Origin: Epiperipatus broadwayi | Lineage: Eukaryota > Onychophora > Udeonychophora > Euonychophora > Peripatidae | Assembly (NCBI GenBank): GCA_028023455.1 | Contig: JAQFVV010013351.1 | Coordinates: 1-64,000, forward strand | DNA length: 64,000 nucleotides | Direction: 5' to 3' | Part shown: positions 1 to 10,789 of the stretch, piece after piece | How positions within the stretch are numbered: position 1 is the first letter of the stretch | Layout: every line of letters begins with the position of its first letter | Translations under genes and position numbers: made by a program | The notes under the pieces: model-generated | What the model saw: only the letters and a program-made list of their open reading frames with translations | Database searches by the model: none | What the model was told of the DNA's origin: nothing

Positions 1-2
1 AT

Positions 3-653
3 GACTATAGATGGCATTATACCAAAAACACCTTCAAGTGTTTGTTTACATAAACATCAGAGTGAGTATTTCACTATCTCTAACTTAATTTTTACCTTTC
101 ATATCATGATTTCAAGCTATTTGCTATCGTCAGTGAAGGACAGAGTTAAGAAACTAGATCTAAAACACAAACTCTGAGCGTTTAAGAAACAGTTTCTATT
201 CAGCTTGCAAGCGTGAATCTTTTTGACACGTAATGTCTTCAAACTCAGCATCGCATGCCAGATTGCTACATGGATCTGATATCAGTTCAGCATCACCACA
301 TAGTACCTTTGAGGTCTTTCTTGCAATGATATATATTGCAGAGACTTCTACTATATGTGGTGATGCTGAACTGATATCAGACCCATGTAGCTATCTGGCA
401 TGCGATGCTGAGTTTGAAGACATTACGTGTCTAAAAGATTCACGCTTGCAAGCTGAATAGAAACTGTTTCTTAAACGCTCAGAGTTTGTGTTTTAGATCT
501 AGTTTCTTAATCCTGTCCTTCACTGACGATAGCAAATAGCTTGAAATCATGATATGAAGGTGGAAATTAAGTTAGAGATAGTGAAATACTCGCTCTGACG
601 TTTATGTAAACAAACGCTTGAAGGTGTTTTTGATATAATGCTATCTATAGTCA
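3..653. repeat. Palindromic repeat, arms about 300 bp
   Basis: The left arm (about 3-305) reads as the reverse complement of the right arm (about 349-653), with scattered mismatches. The ~43-bp centre includes the block TTGCAATGATATATATTGCA. Each arm carries the blocks TTTAGATCTAGTTTCT (or its complement) and GAGTTTGAAGACATTACG. Open frames across it differ between arms and look incidental. The right arm is also the first unit of the tandem array that follows. Confidence 0.9.
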
Positions 654-1457
654 TAAATACAAGCGTATGCAAGTTTTTAACTTGTGTTTTTTGTTTTTCA
701 TAAATGTACCTTTGAGGTCTTTCTTGCAATGATATATATTGCAGAGACTTCTACTATGTGGTGATGCTGAACTGATATCAGACCCATGTAGCTATCTGGC
801 ATGCAATGCTGAGTTTGAAGACATTACGTGTCTAAAAGATTCACGCTTGCAAGCTGAATAGAAACTGTTTCTTAAACGCTCAGAGTTTGTGTTTTAGATC
901 TAGTTTCTTAATCCTGTCCTTCACTGACTATAGCAAATAGCTTGAAATCATGATATGAAGGTGGAAATTAAGTTAGAGATAGTGAAATACTCGCTCTGAT
1001 GTTTATGTAAACAAACGCTTGAAGATGTTTTTGGTATAACGCCTAGTCATAAATACAAGCGTATGCAAGTTTTTAACTTGTGTTTTTTGTTTTTCATAAA
1101 TGTACCTTTGAGGTCTTTCTTGCAATGATATATATTGCAGAGACTTCTACTATGTAGTGATGCTGAACTGATATCAGACCCATGTAGCTATCTGGCATGC
1201 GATGCTGAGTTTGAAGACATTACGCGTCTAAAAGATTCACGCTTGCAAGCTGAATAGAAACTGTTTCTTAAATGCTCAGAGTTTGTGTTTTAGATCTAGT
1301 TTCTTAATCCTGTCCTTCACTGATGATAGCAAATAGCTTGAAATCATGATATGAAGGTGGAAATTAAGTTAGAGATAGTGAAATACTCGCTCTGATGTTT
1401 ATGTAAACAAACGCTTGAAGGTGTTTTTGGTATAACGCCATCTATAGTCATATATAT
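305..1457. repeat. Tandem repeat, about 400-bp unit, three copies
   Basis: The block TACCTTTGAGGTCTTTCTTG recurs at about 305, 707 and 1,104, giving periods of about 402 and 397 bp. Each unit contains TAGCTATCTGGCATGC, GAGTTTGAAGACATTACG, TTTAGATCTAGTTTCT and an end block TTTATGTAAACAAACGCTTG. Copies differ by scattered substitutions. The array stops at a short TA run near 1,450. Related units occur at 43.9-46.35 kb and 50.93-51.75 kb. Confidence 0.9.
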
Positions 1458-1465
1458 ATATATTG

Positions 1466-4400
1466 TAACCCACTCACACATCACCGCTCATGTACATTAT
1501 ATGAGCAAATGCCCAGGGCGCCAGTTCTATTAATGAATAGAACGATTTATCATTTTATCTGATTCATAATTAATGCTAAAACTCTTTTACTTATGTTTAT
1601 CTTACAGCTTCGCTTAGTGGGAGGTTACAGAAAGTTTATAACATATAGAATATAAATAAATGAAGGAAAAAATACTATAAATTGTCAAATAAAATATAAA
1701 CCTTATTTATTAATTAACCAAATGATAAAAACTAACAGAGTTTTATTTATTCCATCTAACAAAATATAATTTCAATTTGATCTCTTCCATCATCCAGTCA
1801 CACATATATTAGCTCAATATAACTCTGATGGAATAGAAAAGCATAACACTAAATAACTATTGTTCAGCACATCTTAATCTAAATAACTGAATTAATGTTC
1901 CTCTAGGAAAATAAAATCAGATCTGAGGCAATCTATAACACAGCTAGACTAAAGAACTATATTAACCAGTAATTTATAACTCTAAATTATAACAAAATGT
2001 AATGAAATAAATTGAACAATGCTTTACTGGCTAGCAATTAGATAATGAAGGAGATAGGGTATCTTTTAATCTCACATCATCATCTAAATAATACTCTAAC
2101 TAGGCAACCTTTTTATAAGTTTATCAAGCAATAAATATTTCATGTAATGTCTGAATCAAGGAAACAATATTATCATATTTCAACATATTTATTATCAGGA
2201 CTATAAAACCATGTACTTATTTTTGTAATAGATGTATGAAATGTGGAGATGTGGAAACAAAAATACAAATGCACATAAGAATAACTCAGAACACAGTTTT
2301 TAATAAATAAACAAATCATTTATTTACACTCAAGATTTAAATTTAAAGTAATCAATTTACAATAAGTTTATTTGTCCCAATCTTTAGTTTACACCTAAAC
2401 CCATAAACACAAGTTTGGGATTATCCCTCTGACATGATTCATTGTTTATTAGCCACACACTTATGAACGCAAATTAACAAGCAAATAAGACTTGAATATT
2501 CTGACTTTGAATATCCGAGCTACCTAAACATTTCCATATGCAATACTGAATAAATAATCTTAAATACTATGGGCACAATATACATTTTTGAGGGGTTATA
2601 TTATCAATTGTGGGAATAAAACAAATTAATACATTTGGCTATCAAGAGAACAGCTTTCAATAACTTAATTAGATGGTCACTTTAAATAACTACACTTTTC
2701 ACACATAGCAATAAATCATACTCATTCTGATGATTTTGATGATCTCTAACGTGTGGCAAATTAATACGAGATGTTTTAAAACATTTATTTCCTATTTTAA
2801 GTTTAACAATATTATATTTTATATACGCGATATTATTTACATTACGCGTGTGTGTCATACCTTAAGCAATAATAAAAGAAAATATTTTTTTTTTCTACAC
2901 ATTATCAATCTATCTAGGAATTATTAAATAAATGTTCATTTCGGACAATGTCATAGAACAACCAACAAATAGAACACTATATATATTCTAATATTCAATA
3001 CAGAATTTAAATTAACTATTTATCCGACCACTGACTGAATTACACAGAGCTATATTTTTATGATAATACAAACTAGACGTTCAAGAGGAATCCCAGCACA
3101 TGAGGAGAAAATAAACTCTTTAACTAATACATTAACAATAACTTATTTAAATCTGAAATACACTATTGGTGTGGAACTTTCCTCATCACCAAACAGTAAG
3201 AAAATATCACTTAACTTCATAAATATCGTTTCATAATACACATACATTCTAAAATCGGCTCTACTCATGGCAAAACACTTAAAAATATACTAAGGGGAAA
3301 AATCTTTCATCCCTACAAACATAGAACGTATCAAGAATAATTTCCTTTCTCACAGCTCTTCTACATATCTAACATTATATGTTGGCAGATAAATACACAA
3401 AGATAAATCAATCATCCCTTCAATTCTTTAGAATATGACAACATCGGAAATTTATATTGAGAAATAGTTATAAAACTGAACGTTTACTAAGTAAATAAAA
3501 GAATTGCACAAGACAGACACACACACGCATAAATAAAAGTATGAAAAACAATTCTAAATTAAGTAATATGCAAATAATAGGGTAAGTAAATGATACATTA
3601 AAATATAACTCTTAATTTGGAACAGACTTTCAGCTGTTTAGAATTTAAATAGTAATAACTATTATGAACGAGATTTCTTTGCTATCTCTAATACGATATT
3701 TCTTTCACATAGTCACTACTCTGAAAGCTAAAACTCTCAATTTGAGATAAAGAAAAGTATATAAAATAAACTAAACGCCTCTCTTTAGCAATATACACAA
3801 AAATGTCCATATTTCAAATTCATAAAAGAAAACAAATCATATTTAAGCAATATTATTTTACCAGCATATTCCCCAATTTGTGAACATGCTTTTCCGTGAT
3901 GGTCTAGAGGTTCATAAACTAGAATAAGTATATAAGCAACATATAACAATAAATCCGTCTAACTATCTATGATATATACCATTAACAATAAATAAAAAAA
4001 ATTAAAAATCACTCTTCTTTTAAACTTGAGAAAAAAATATATTCACTTGCAAAGTTCCTTTCCAAGCTTACTGAATGATACAGAGATGAATCCCAAAATG
4101 AGTGCATGTTTAATATACGAATATGAAACATAAAATAAATTCTTGTAGGACGAAACAGTTATAATTCACAATTAATTTAGTAAATCTCCAATGTTCTTTA
4201 GCAAAAACTAATAGAGTTTACTTATATATCACATACAACAATAAATATTTATAGTAATAAAGACACGGAAAGCCAGTTTCATCTATTAATTGGTTTACTC
4301 GGTTATTTTTTTTTAAAGCACTTCTAGAAGTATTTAATCCAACGATACCTTAACATATTTTTCTGCAGAAAATATTCACTTTCATAATTTATAGATTGGC

Positions 4401-4680
4401 ATTTGCATTATTAACTTTAATAAGTTGCTGATAATTGTTCACAGGAAATTTGTATTCCCTTAAACATTAACATTTTTTTTTCTTTAATATATCCGTATAT
4501 CGAAGAGAACAAAAATATGTAATATTAAAGTCCTTCTATTCGATTTAGGCATCTATATTTGGTAAGCAGTAGCAATTAATTATTCTGGGTAAGTCCTATC
4601 TTTATTTCTTTAATAAAACACATTATTTTATAAGCATAAACAAGATATAAAGTTAGCATTCCGTAATAATTATTAAACAT
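1466..4680. other. AT-rich, no gene recognised
   Basis: This is low-complexity AT-rich DNA. Short open frames (for example 2,730-2,927 on the plus strand) have no family resemblance, no good splice borders and AT-driven composition. No tRNA or transposon protein was recognised. Downstream exons of the minus-strand candidate at 4,721-4,922 would have to lie here or further left; I could not identify any with confidence. Confidence 0.4.
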
Positions 4681-4720
4681 CAAACGCATAAGTACACGCA
4701 TCTTTTTAATTTTAACTTAC

Positions 4721-4922
4721 CTTTTGCAGAAGTAGAATATAAGTTGAATTGAGGGCTTAATGTAGATTCTGTTAAATTGTTCTGCATAGTTTTCCACAAA
4801 TTAATATAAAATTCACACACTTTAGTTAGTAGATTAGAAAATTCCTGCATTTTAACTTTCTTCTTAACAATAATAAATACGAGTAAATAGATTAGCATAA
4901 ATTTAATAGTGAAAACAAACAT
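4721..4922 (-). CDS. Candidate first coding exon: signal peptide or signal anchor
   Basis: On the minus strand an ATG at 4,922 opens a 67-codon frame that runs to a consensus 5' splice site at 4,721/4,720 (GCAAAAG|GTAAGT), leaving phase 1. The product begins MFVFTIKFMLIYLLVFIIV and then KKKVK: a long hydrophobic run followed by lysines, which could be a signal peptide or a signal anchor. A predicted N-glycosylation site (NLT) lies near residue 50. Phase-1 donors after a signal-sequence exon are common in animal secreted and Ig-type proteins (family knowledge). A TATA-like run sits about 190 bp upstream at 5,113-5,123. I found no second exon and cannot name the protein. It may be a chance frame inside a repeat. 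Confidence 0.4.
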
Positions 4923-5112
4923 TTTTAGAATGAAAATAAATATGATAGTGTTAATTTAAATGTTTAGACTAAGCAAAGGAATAGAACTGACACACCCTTT
5001 TCTTTATAATTTAGCCAGACATTCTAGTTAAATACCTTCTGATAACTAGAATTTTCCTAGAACTTTTAAATTTCATTTTTGGAGCTTTCAAAATTGACTT
5101 GACTTCTGGAAG

Positions 5113-5123
5113 ATATATATATA
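5113..5123 (-). promoter_or_regulatory. TATA-like sequence upstream of the minus-strand exon
   Basis: An alternating TA run of 11 bp lies about 190 bp upstream of the candidate ATG at 4,922. Such runs are frequent in this AT-rich window, so position is the only support. Confidence 0.15.
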
Positions 5124-6010
5124 CTTGTTACAGGCAGAAACAAACTAAGGCACTGGTTGACTAATAATAATGAACAAATTTTACTAGTGACTATTAGTTA
5201 AATTGACATCACTTCCTTCCATCAAAAGGTCATTTTTTCTCTCCAAAAAGGTCAACTCCTCCCTTTGCAGACAAGAGTTAATTAATATTCAAGAAATCTT
5301 TTCTTGAAAAAAAAATTTTTTTTTGATCTTCACAATTAAATCAAGTCAAATAAAACAAAAAAACATCACTTTTTACAAACTTAAAACAAATGAATATTAA
5401 TTAGCTATTAAATAAAATGGTTGATAATATTATTTGAATTGTCAATAATTTATTAATCCAAATATCCATTAATTACTTAAGAAAATATATTTTTTCAAAA
5501 TTATTAAAGATAATTACTGTAATTTAAATGTTTTTTTGGAAGTGTAATATTGTTTATTGTAATTAGAATATGGAATTAAATGAGATGATAATACATTCAT
5601 ACACATTTGCTGCTATATGAATATTAAATTATTCTAACTAAAACATAACTGATATGGCCATGGGTTAAACATATCTCACTGACTATAATATTAGTAAATG
5701 GATGGGTGTCAATGAATAATAAATCAGAAAACTGTTCAAACAAACACCAACACTATCTTATAAACAAATAAAACAACTTTGCATCAATCTAACTATTATA
5801 ACAACACTTTCTGTAATAATCCACCCCCTTCCTTGCATTAAACACTTTATCAAATATAATAATAACAATAAATGCTTGAAAAATTGCTAACCAAAATGCA
5901 CAGTTGGCCCACATATTAGTTTGTGAACCATTAATAGAAAAATTTTAAAATTTTAAGACTATTTCATTTTTTTAGTACAATGCAGTTATTCACTACTGAT
6001 GCAACACAGT

Positions 6011-6342
6011 TTAATTACTGGTTTACATTTAACTAATTAACAATCATTTCCATTTCTAATTAATTACCCTGTTTTCCAAATCAAAATATATTTAAAGACA
6101 GATTTAGAGATATAATTTTATCTCCAAATCTTTTTAAAATTTAGTTTTAAAAATACCTTTTTCTTTAATAAAAATTTTATTTTAATAATTTTTATTATCT
6201 GTGCGACTTAATATATAAGAGTTTAAGACGATATTTTAACTTCAATTTTTAAAGAAAGTTTTTAAATGCGAACTTTTTATTTTAACTTGTTTAATAATAT
6301 ATATAAAAAAAAAAAACAATGTAACGAACGTCTGTGCTCGTT

Positions 6343-6347
<5 letters not shown>
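6011..6347 (+). repeat. 3' end shared with the 57-62 kb repeats, ending in a hairpin
   Basis: From TGGTTTACATTTAACTAATT to TGTGCTCGTTACAA this segment aligns with 58,813-59,153 and 61,780-62,115. The last 24 bases form a perfect 7-bp stem (GTAACGA/TCGTTAC) with a 10-nt loop, preceded by a poly-A tract. A (TA)n run follows immediately. Confidence 0.85.

Positions 6348-6387
<40 letters not shown>
6346..6387. repeat. (TA)n microsatellite
   Basis: About 21 TA units directly abut the hairpin end of the repeat to the left. Confidence 0.97.
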
Positions 6388-7089
6388 TACTTACTTATTA
6401 ATGATCTGCAATGTAGAGGAGATTGTACACCTTTTCATATTTGCGAAAAATATGTAACCTTGCAATCAAGTCAAATACATAGAAATAAACCCTGTGATGT
6501 TATCAATCTTGTAAGAAAACTTGTTTTTCTGTGATATTTTGACAGTCTCATTTATTGTCCAGATTTCATTCTGACAAAAGCTTCATTCATTGCTTTAATT
6601 CAAGGTTAGATATTGTCCAGATTTCATTTGCATTGTTGCTTCATTCATATTTATTAAAAAAGGATTTTTACTTTATTTGTACTTTTGAGTTACTAGAGTT
6701 CTTTTGATTTTAAGCAAGTAAGTATACATACTTTAAATTTTTTTCTTTTATTTATTTTTTCATAATTTCCTAATTAATTTTTTTTTATTAAGCAGTACAA
6801 AATGATGACAATTTTATAGCTACCCACTACTGAAATCAAAGCCGTATTATATTTTCAAGAACAAGAATCCTGACATTTAAGAAAATGTATTCTAATGAAC
6901 ATAGATTGAGCTGTTACATACACATTTTGGACAATAAATGATGCTGTAACATTCGAGGAAGTAACAGTAAAATTGGGATTATGAAGGGAACATGGTTGGA
7001 GAGTTTGAGAATTCCATTCCTAACTGTGTTCTGATTTATTTACAGTTGGGCTTGAAAATGAAGCTCTATAGTGAAGCTGCAAATATAAT

Positions 7090-7179
7090 TCTACATATTT
7101 GTGTTTCACCTGTTGCTAATTAGATAACCACTACCATAGGTTTGAACCTAACCTATATAGCACCAGAATTTAATTATAG

Positions 7180-7217
<38 letters not shown>

Positions 7218-7235
7218 CTATAATTAAATTCGGTG

Positions 7236-7324
<89 letters not shown>

Positions 7325-8880
7325 GTACATGAATCTGGATGGATTTCTAACTAAAAAAATTAAAATTTTATGGAAAATTATATAGACATCTATATTTATA
7401 AATTATTGAGAGATTTGGTTTCTTTTGCCTATTTAATTCGTGTATGTGAATATGTATATAACAAATATTTTAACTAATTTTTAGTAATAATTTATGTATA
7501 GAGGATTTGAACTCAGACTTTCACATGGCCATTAAACATCCATGCTGTCTCATATCCCTGATACGCTTGATCACACACATGTTGAAAAGATAAATAATCA
7601 CCAATAAAGATATTTCATGCAGCACTCATCAGTTGATCAAGATTATCATCTCTACACATATGTACAATCAAAGCTCAGCTTATATTAGATAGCCAATCTT
7701 TATACTTTAATGGTAGGCTTCAAATCACTACACCCCACAACTCTTCAGCCAGACATTTGATTGAAATTATGAGGATGGAATGCTCAAAACCCACCTTAGT
7801 GCAACCTTCTCATCCTACCCATGTTGACCACAAGTTACTCTGACCTCTCATGTATAGGACATAATCCATTTACATACATATACGAGGAATGGGCAGACCC
7901 TAAAGCACTATAGTTTTCATACCTGCACTTGTATATGTAATATATAGGGGCTTTGAACTCAGACTTTTACATGATCCTCATACATCCATGCTATCTCATA
8001 CCACTGATACACTTGATAACACACATGGAAAAGATAAATAATCACCAATATAAGTATTTCGTGCTTTGATTGTATATATGTTTGGAGATGATAATCTGGA
8101 CCAACTGATGAGTGCTGGTTTAGCATGAATTATTTATATTGGTGATTATATATATTTTTGACATATGTATGATCAAGTGTATCAATGGTATGAGATGGCA
8201 TGGATGGTCGAGAGTCGTGTGAAAGTAGAAATTCAAATCCCTATATATTGCATAAAAGTGCAATTATGAATAAGCCTGGACTGTAGAAAAAATTCATATT
8301 TCAAAATATATTACTTTAAGGTTTGTCCATCCATAATATATGTACGTAAATGGATTATGTCCTGTACAGGAGGGTCAAAGTGACTTGTGGTCACCATGAG
8401 TAGGGTGAATACTAAGGTGGGCTTTGAACATGTTATCTTCAGTTTCTGTTCCTATAAAATTTTATATATATTTTTTAAAATGAAACATTGATCCTCCACA
8501 ACCACCAGACTTAACGATTACGTTGTGTGACTTATGAATATATATTTTGCTTTATATAAATTATTAGTAAAATTATTTAAAATATACATAATCTTATTTA
8601 TTTGTTCTATACATATACACATACTTGAATTAAGTAGGCAAAATAAACCAAATCTCTTGATAATTTATAAAAATAGACGTCTATTTAATTTCCCATAAAA
8701 TATTTATTTTTTTAGTAGAGATCCATCCAGATTCGTGTACCTATATATATACATATATTATCACCTATTGTTAAATGCTGGTGCCAACCACGTATATAGG
8801 TTGGATTCAGACCTGTGCTGTGGTTCCCTAATTAGCAATAGATGAAGCACAAATATGCAGAACAATATTTATAACTTCAA
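7090..8880. repeat. Fold-back repeat with arms of almost 1 kb
   Basis: The left arm (about 7,090-8,055) and right arm (about 8,085-8,880) are inverted and diverged. Matching blocks include CTAATTAG near the outer ends, the GGTGAT/ATCACC box, GAATCTGGATGGAT / ATCCATCCAGATTC, and near the centre TTGATCACACACATG opposite CATGTATGATCAAG-like sequence. The internal module (GATGAGTGCTGGTTTAGC … TATTGGTGATTAT) recurs at 22.7-24.2 kb and 28.9-29.3 kb, so this is a dispersed family. No coding sequence was seen between the arms. Confidence 0.75.
7242..7321. repeat. (TA)40 microsatellite
   Basis: Eighty bases of uninterrupted TA lie inside the left arm of the fold-back repeat. A shorter TA run is at 7,183-7,214. 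Confidence 0.97.
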
Positions 8881-8889
8881 TAGAAAGGG

Positions 8890-9400
8890 AAAAACTAAAG
8901 CGTGGTTTAACAGGTAAAACTTTAATTGATTGTAAGAACTATATGTGGGAAATCTGTACCACTGCTATGCTAAAACAAAAAAAACATGTAAAATTGGAGG
9001 CCATAACAAAATCATCAAAATTGATGGGACCCTTGTTTCAAAAAGAAAAATTCAACCTGAACCAATTCTTCCTGAACAGTGAACATTTGATGGCTTGTGT
9101 AAGGAGACTGATGAGTGTTTTATCCTCAGAATTAACGATAGAACATTGGCAACTCTGATTGAAATCATCAAACAAAATTTAGAAGAGGGTTCCACCATAT
9201 ATTGGATTTTTGGAACACCTATATAAGTGATGAATTGAGAAATGCCTGATGCAGTCATTTTCATATGAACCACAAATATAAATTTCTGAATCCAAAAACT
9301 GGGTTTTACACACATAACATTGAAAGACTTTGGTTTAAAGTTCAGTGAAATGGCATAATAAGCAGCAATGAAGGACATAATGGCAACACCTAAATTCATA
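8890..9400 (+). pseudogene. Merlin / ISXO2-type DDE transposase remnant
   Basis: Read across frames on the plus strand, the segment follows the order of an ISXO2-like (IS1595/Merlin) transposase. A region like the one before the catalytic core (LIDCKNYMWEIC) is followed by GGHNKIIKIDGTLVSKRK, with the first catalytic Asp codon near 9,023; the usual IDE is IDG here. Next come KETDECFILRINDRTLATLI, then LDFWNTY (second Asp near 9,205), then NHKYKFLNPKTGF and THNIERLW (Glu codon near 9,322). At least one frame change, a stop after PEQ and others later break it. Merlin elements move by DDE cut-and-paste; this copy cannot encode an active enzyme. No terminal inverted repeats were identified. Apparent open frames on the minus strand here are shadows. 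Confidence 0.75.
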
Positions 9401-9624
9401 TTTGGCCAAATATATGTGGCAGAGATTTTATAAAGATGATGATAAATTCATTTGCATACTGATTGCCATAAAAAATTTCTTCACTAGAATGAAAAATTAA
9501 TAAATGTATTCTAATTTATATTTCTTTATTTTTTGATATTTTTTTTTGGTTTTAAAAAATACGTTTATTTATTCCCAATTTGAGAGTAAATCTCATTCAG
9601 GCAATGTACTGTACAATCACGTCT

Positions 9625-10500
9625 TAAGTAAATGTCCATTTTAGGGGGGGGGGGGATTTTTAGTTTAAGTTCCTATTCTGAGCCAAGAAGGTTGATCCAC
9701 TTAAAATAAAGTAGATAAGACAAATTTTTAGTTTTATCACGACAATTCCTGTTATATATTACTCAGTAAATACCATACGTGTATATTTTACGTTTTTATG
9801 ATAATATTTTAGACTATTTTTGTAATTTAGAAATTGTTTTGACTGTATTGAAAGTAACATTTGGGAATTATATAATGGAGTGTTATATTTTACATATTTT
9901 TATATGTCAAATCAATATTTTTACTGTTGTTAAAAATGCACTTTTTAAGATCGAATATTTTGGTGAAATTTATATTTTTAGTATTGTTAGAAATTAATAT
10001 TCTGCATCATATTTTTTGTATTAAAGTCATATTTTTAATATGGTTAAAAATGCACCATCACATGTTAAGTAAATGTCTATGGGGGGAGGGATTTTGAGTT
10101 TACGTTTCCATTTTGGGTCATAAAACTTGATCCACTTAAAATATAGTAGAACAGACAAATTAATTGTTTCATCGTGAACAATCCCTGTTATATATTACAT
10201 GATAATTACTGTATATGTATATTTTACAGTTTTTTGATAATATTTAAAACTATTTTTATAATTTTGTAATTTTTTTGTCCATATTTAAAGTAACATTTAG
10301 GAATTGCATAATTAGCATGTTATATTTTACATATTTTTGTAAGGCAAGCCAATATTTTTACTGTTGATAAAAATGTACTTTTTAAGATCGATTTTTTTGG
10401 GGAAATTTATATTTTTATTATTGTTAGAAATATAATATTCCATATTATATTTTTATATATTATACAATAAGTACTATATGTGTATATTTTATGATTTTTT
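9625..10500. repeat. Tandem repeat, 441-bp unit, about two copies
   Basis: TTAAGTAAATGTC followed by a G-rich run occurs at about 9,625 and 10,066. The following sequence (GTTGATCCACTTAAAATA, GTTATATATTAC, AAGTAACATTTAGGAATT-like, TTTTTAAGATCGA) repeats in order with about 80% or better agreement by eye. A partial third start is seen near 10,460. The first copy holds a run of about 12 G near 9,644. Open frames inside are AT-driven. Confidence 0.85.
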
Positions 10501-10550
10501 GGTAATGTACTGAGAATTTTTTGTAATTTAATAATTGCTTTATATTAACC

Positions 10551-10782
10551 CAACACCAGGTATTAGACATGCTGTGCCTTTTCACATATGTAACCAGACT
10601 GCCAATAACTTTCTTAAATATTGCGAAAATATCATGTACACATGGTCCATTTTGACAAATTTATCATTTTAAGTTTCTAGAAGATCCAAGTGTAGACATT
10701 ATTTTTGTCAAATCAAAAGATTACAAAGTTGTCAGTGGATTGACATGAATGTGAAAAGACTCAGCAGGTCTAATAAGTGTTG
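10551..10782. mobile_element. MITE-like element with imperfect inverted ends
   Basis: CAACAC…ATTAGACATGCTG…CTTTTCACAT at the left is matched in inverted orientation by ATGTGAAAAG…CAGCAGGTCTAAT…GTGTTG at the right, roughly 33 bp with a few mismatches and a small gap. Total length is about 232 bp with no coding potential. The superfamily is not clear; no target duplication is evident. Confidence 0.55.
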
Positions 10783-10789
10783 TACATCT

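Larger units (their letters stand above)
1466..6347 (+). mobile_element. Possible 4.9-kb element with TGTAAC…GTTACA ends
   Basis: The left end TTGTAACCCACTCACAC with GGGCGCCA about 50 bp inside resembles the left ends of the repeats at 56.9 and 59.9 kb (TGTAACGATC…GGGCGCCA). The right 337 bp (about 6,011-6,347) is clearly homologous to the right ends of those repeats and finishes in the same hairpin, GTAACGA, 10-nt loop, TCGTTAC. Both sides touch TA runs. The interior is not alignable by eye with the 2.2-kb copies, so the 5' pairing rests on short blocks only. No transposase or RT was seen inside. The 3' homology is secure; the element boundaries are inference. Confidence 0.35.

Noticed and set aside
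233-460. Open frame of 75 codons
   Set aside because: It lies across the centre of a palindrome; the other tandem copies of the repeat do not keep it.
6266-6534. Two overlapping frames through a TA run
   Set aside because: The sequence is repeated Ile-Tyr from (TA)n; no gene.
9052-9399. Minus-strand 115-codon frame
   Set aside because: It is antisense to the Merlin transposase remnant, whose motifs are on the plus strand.
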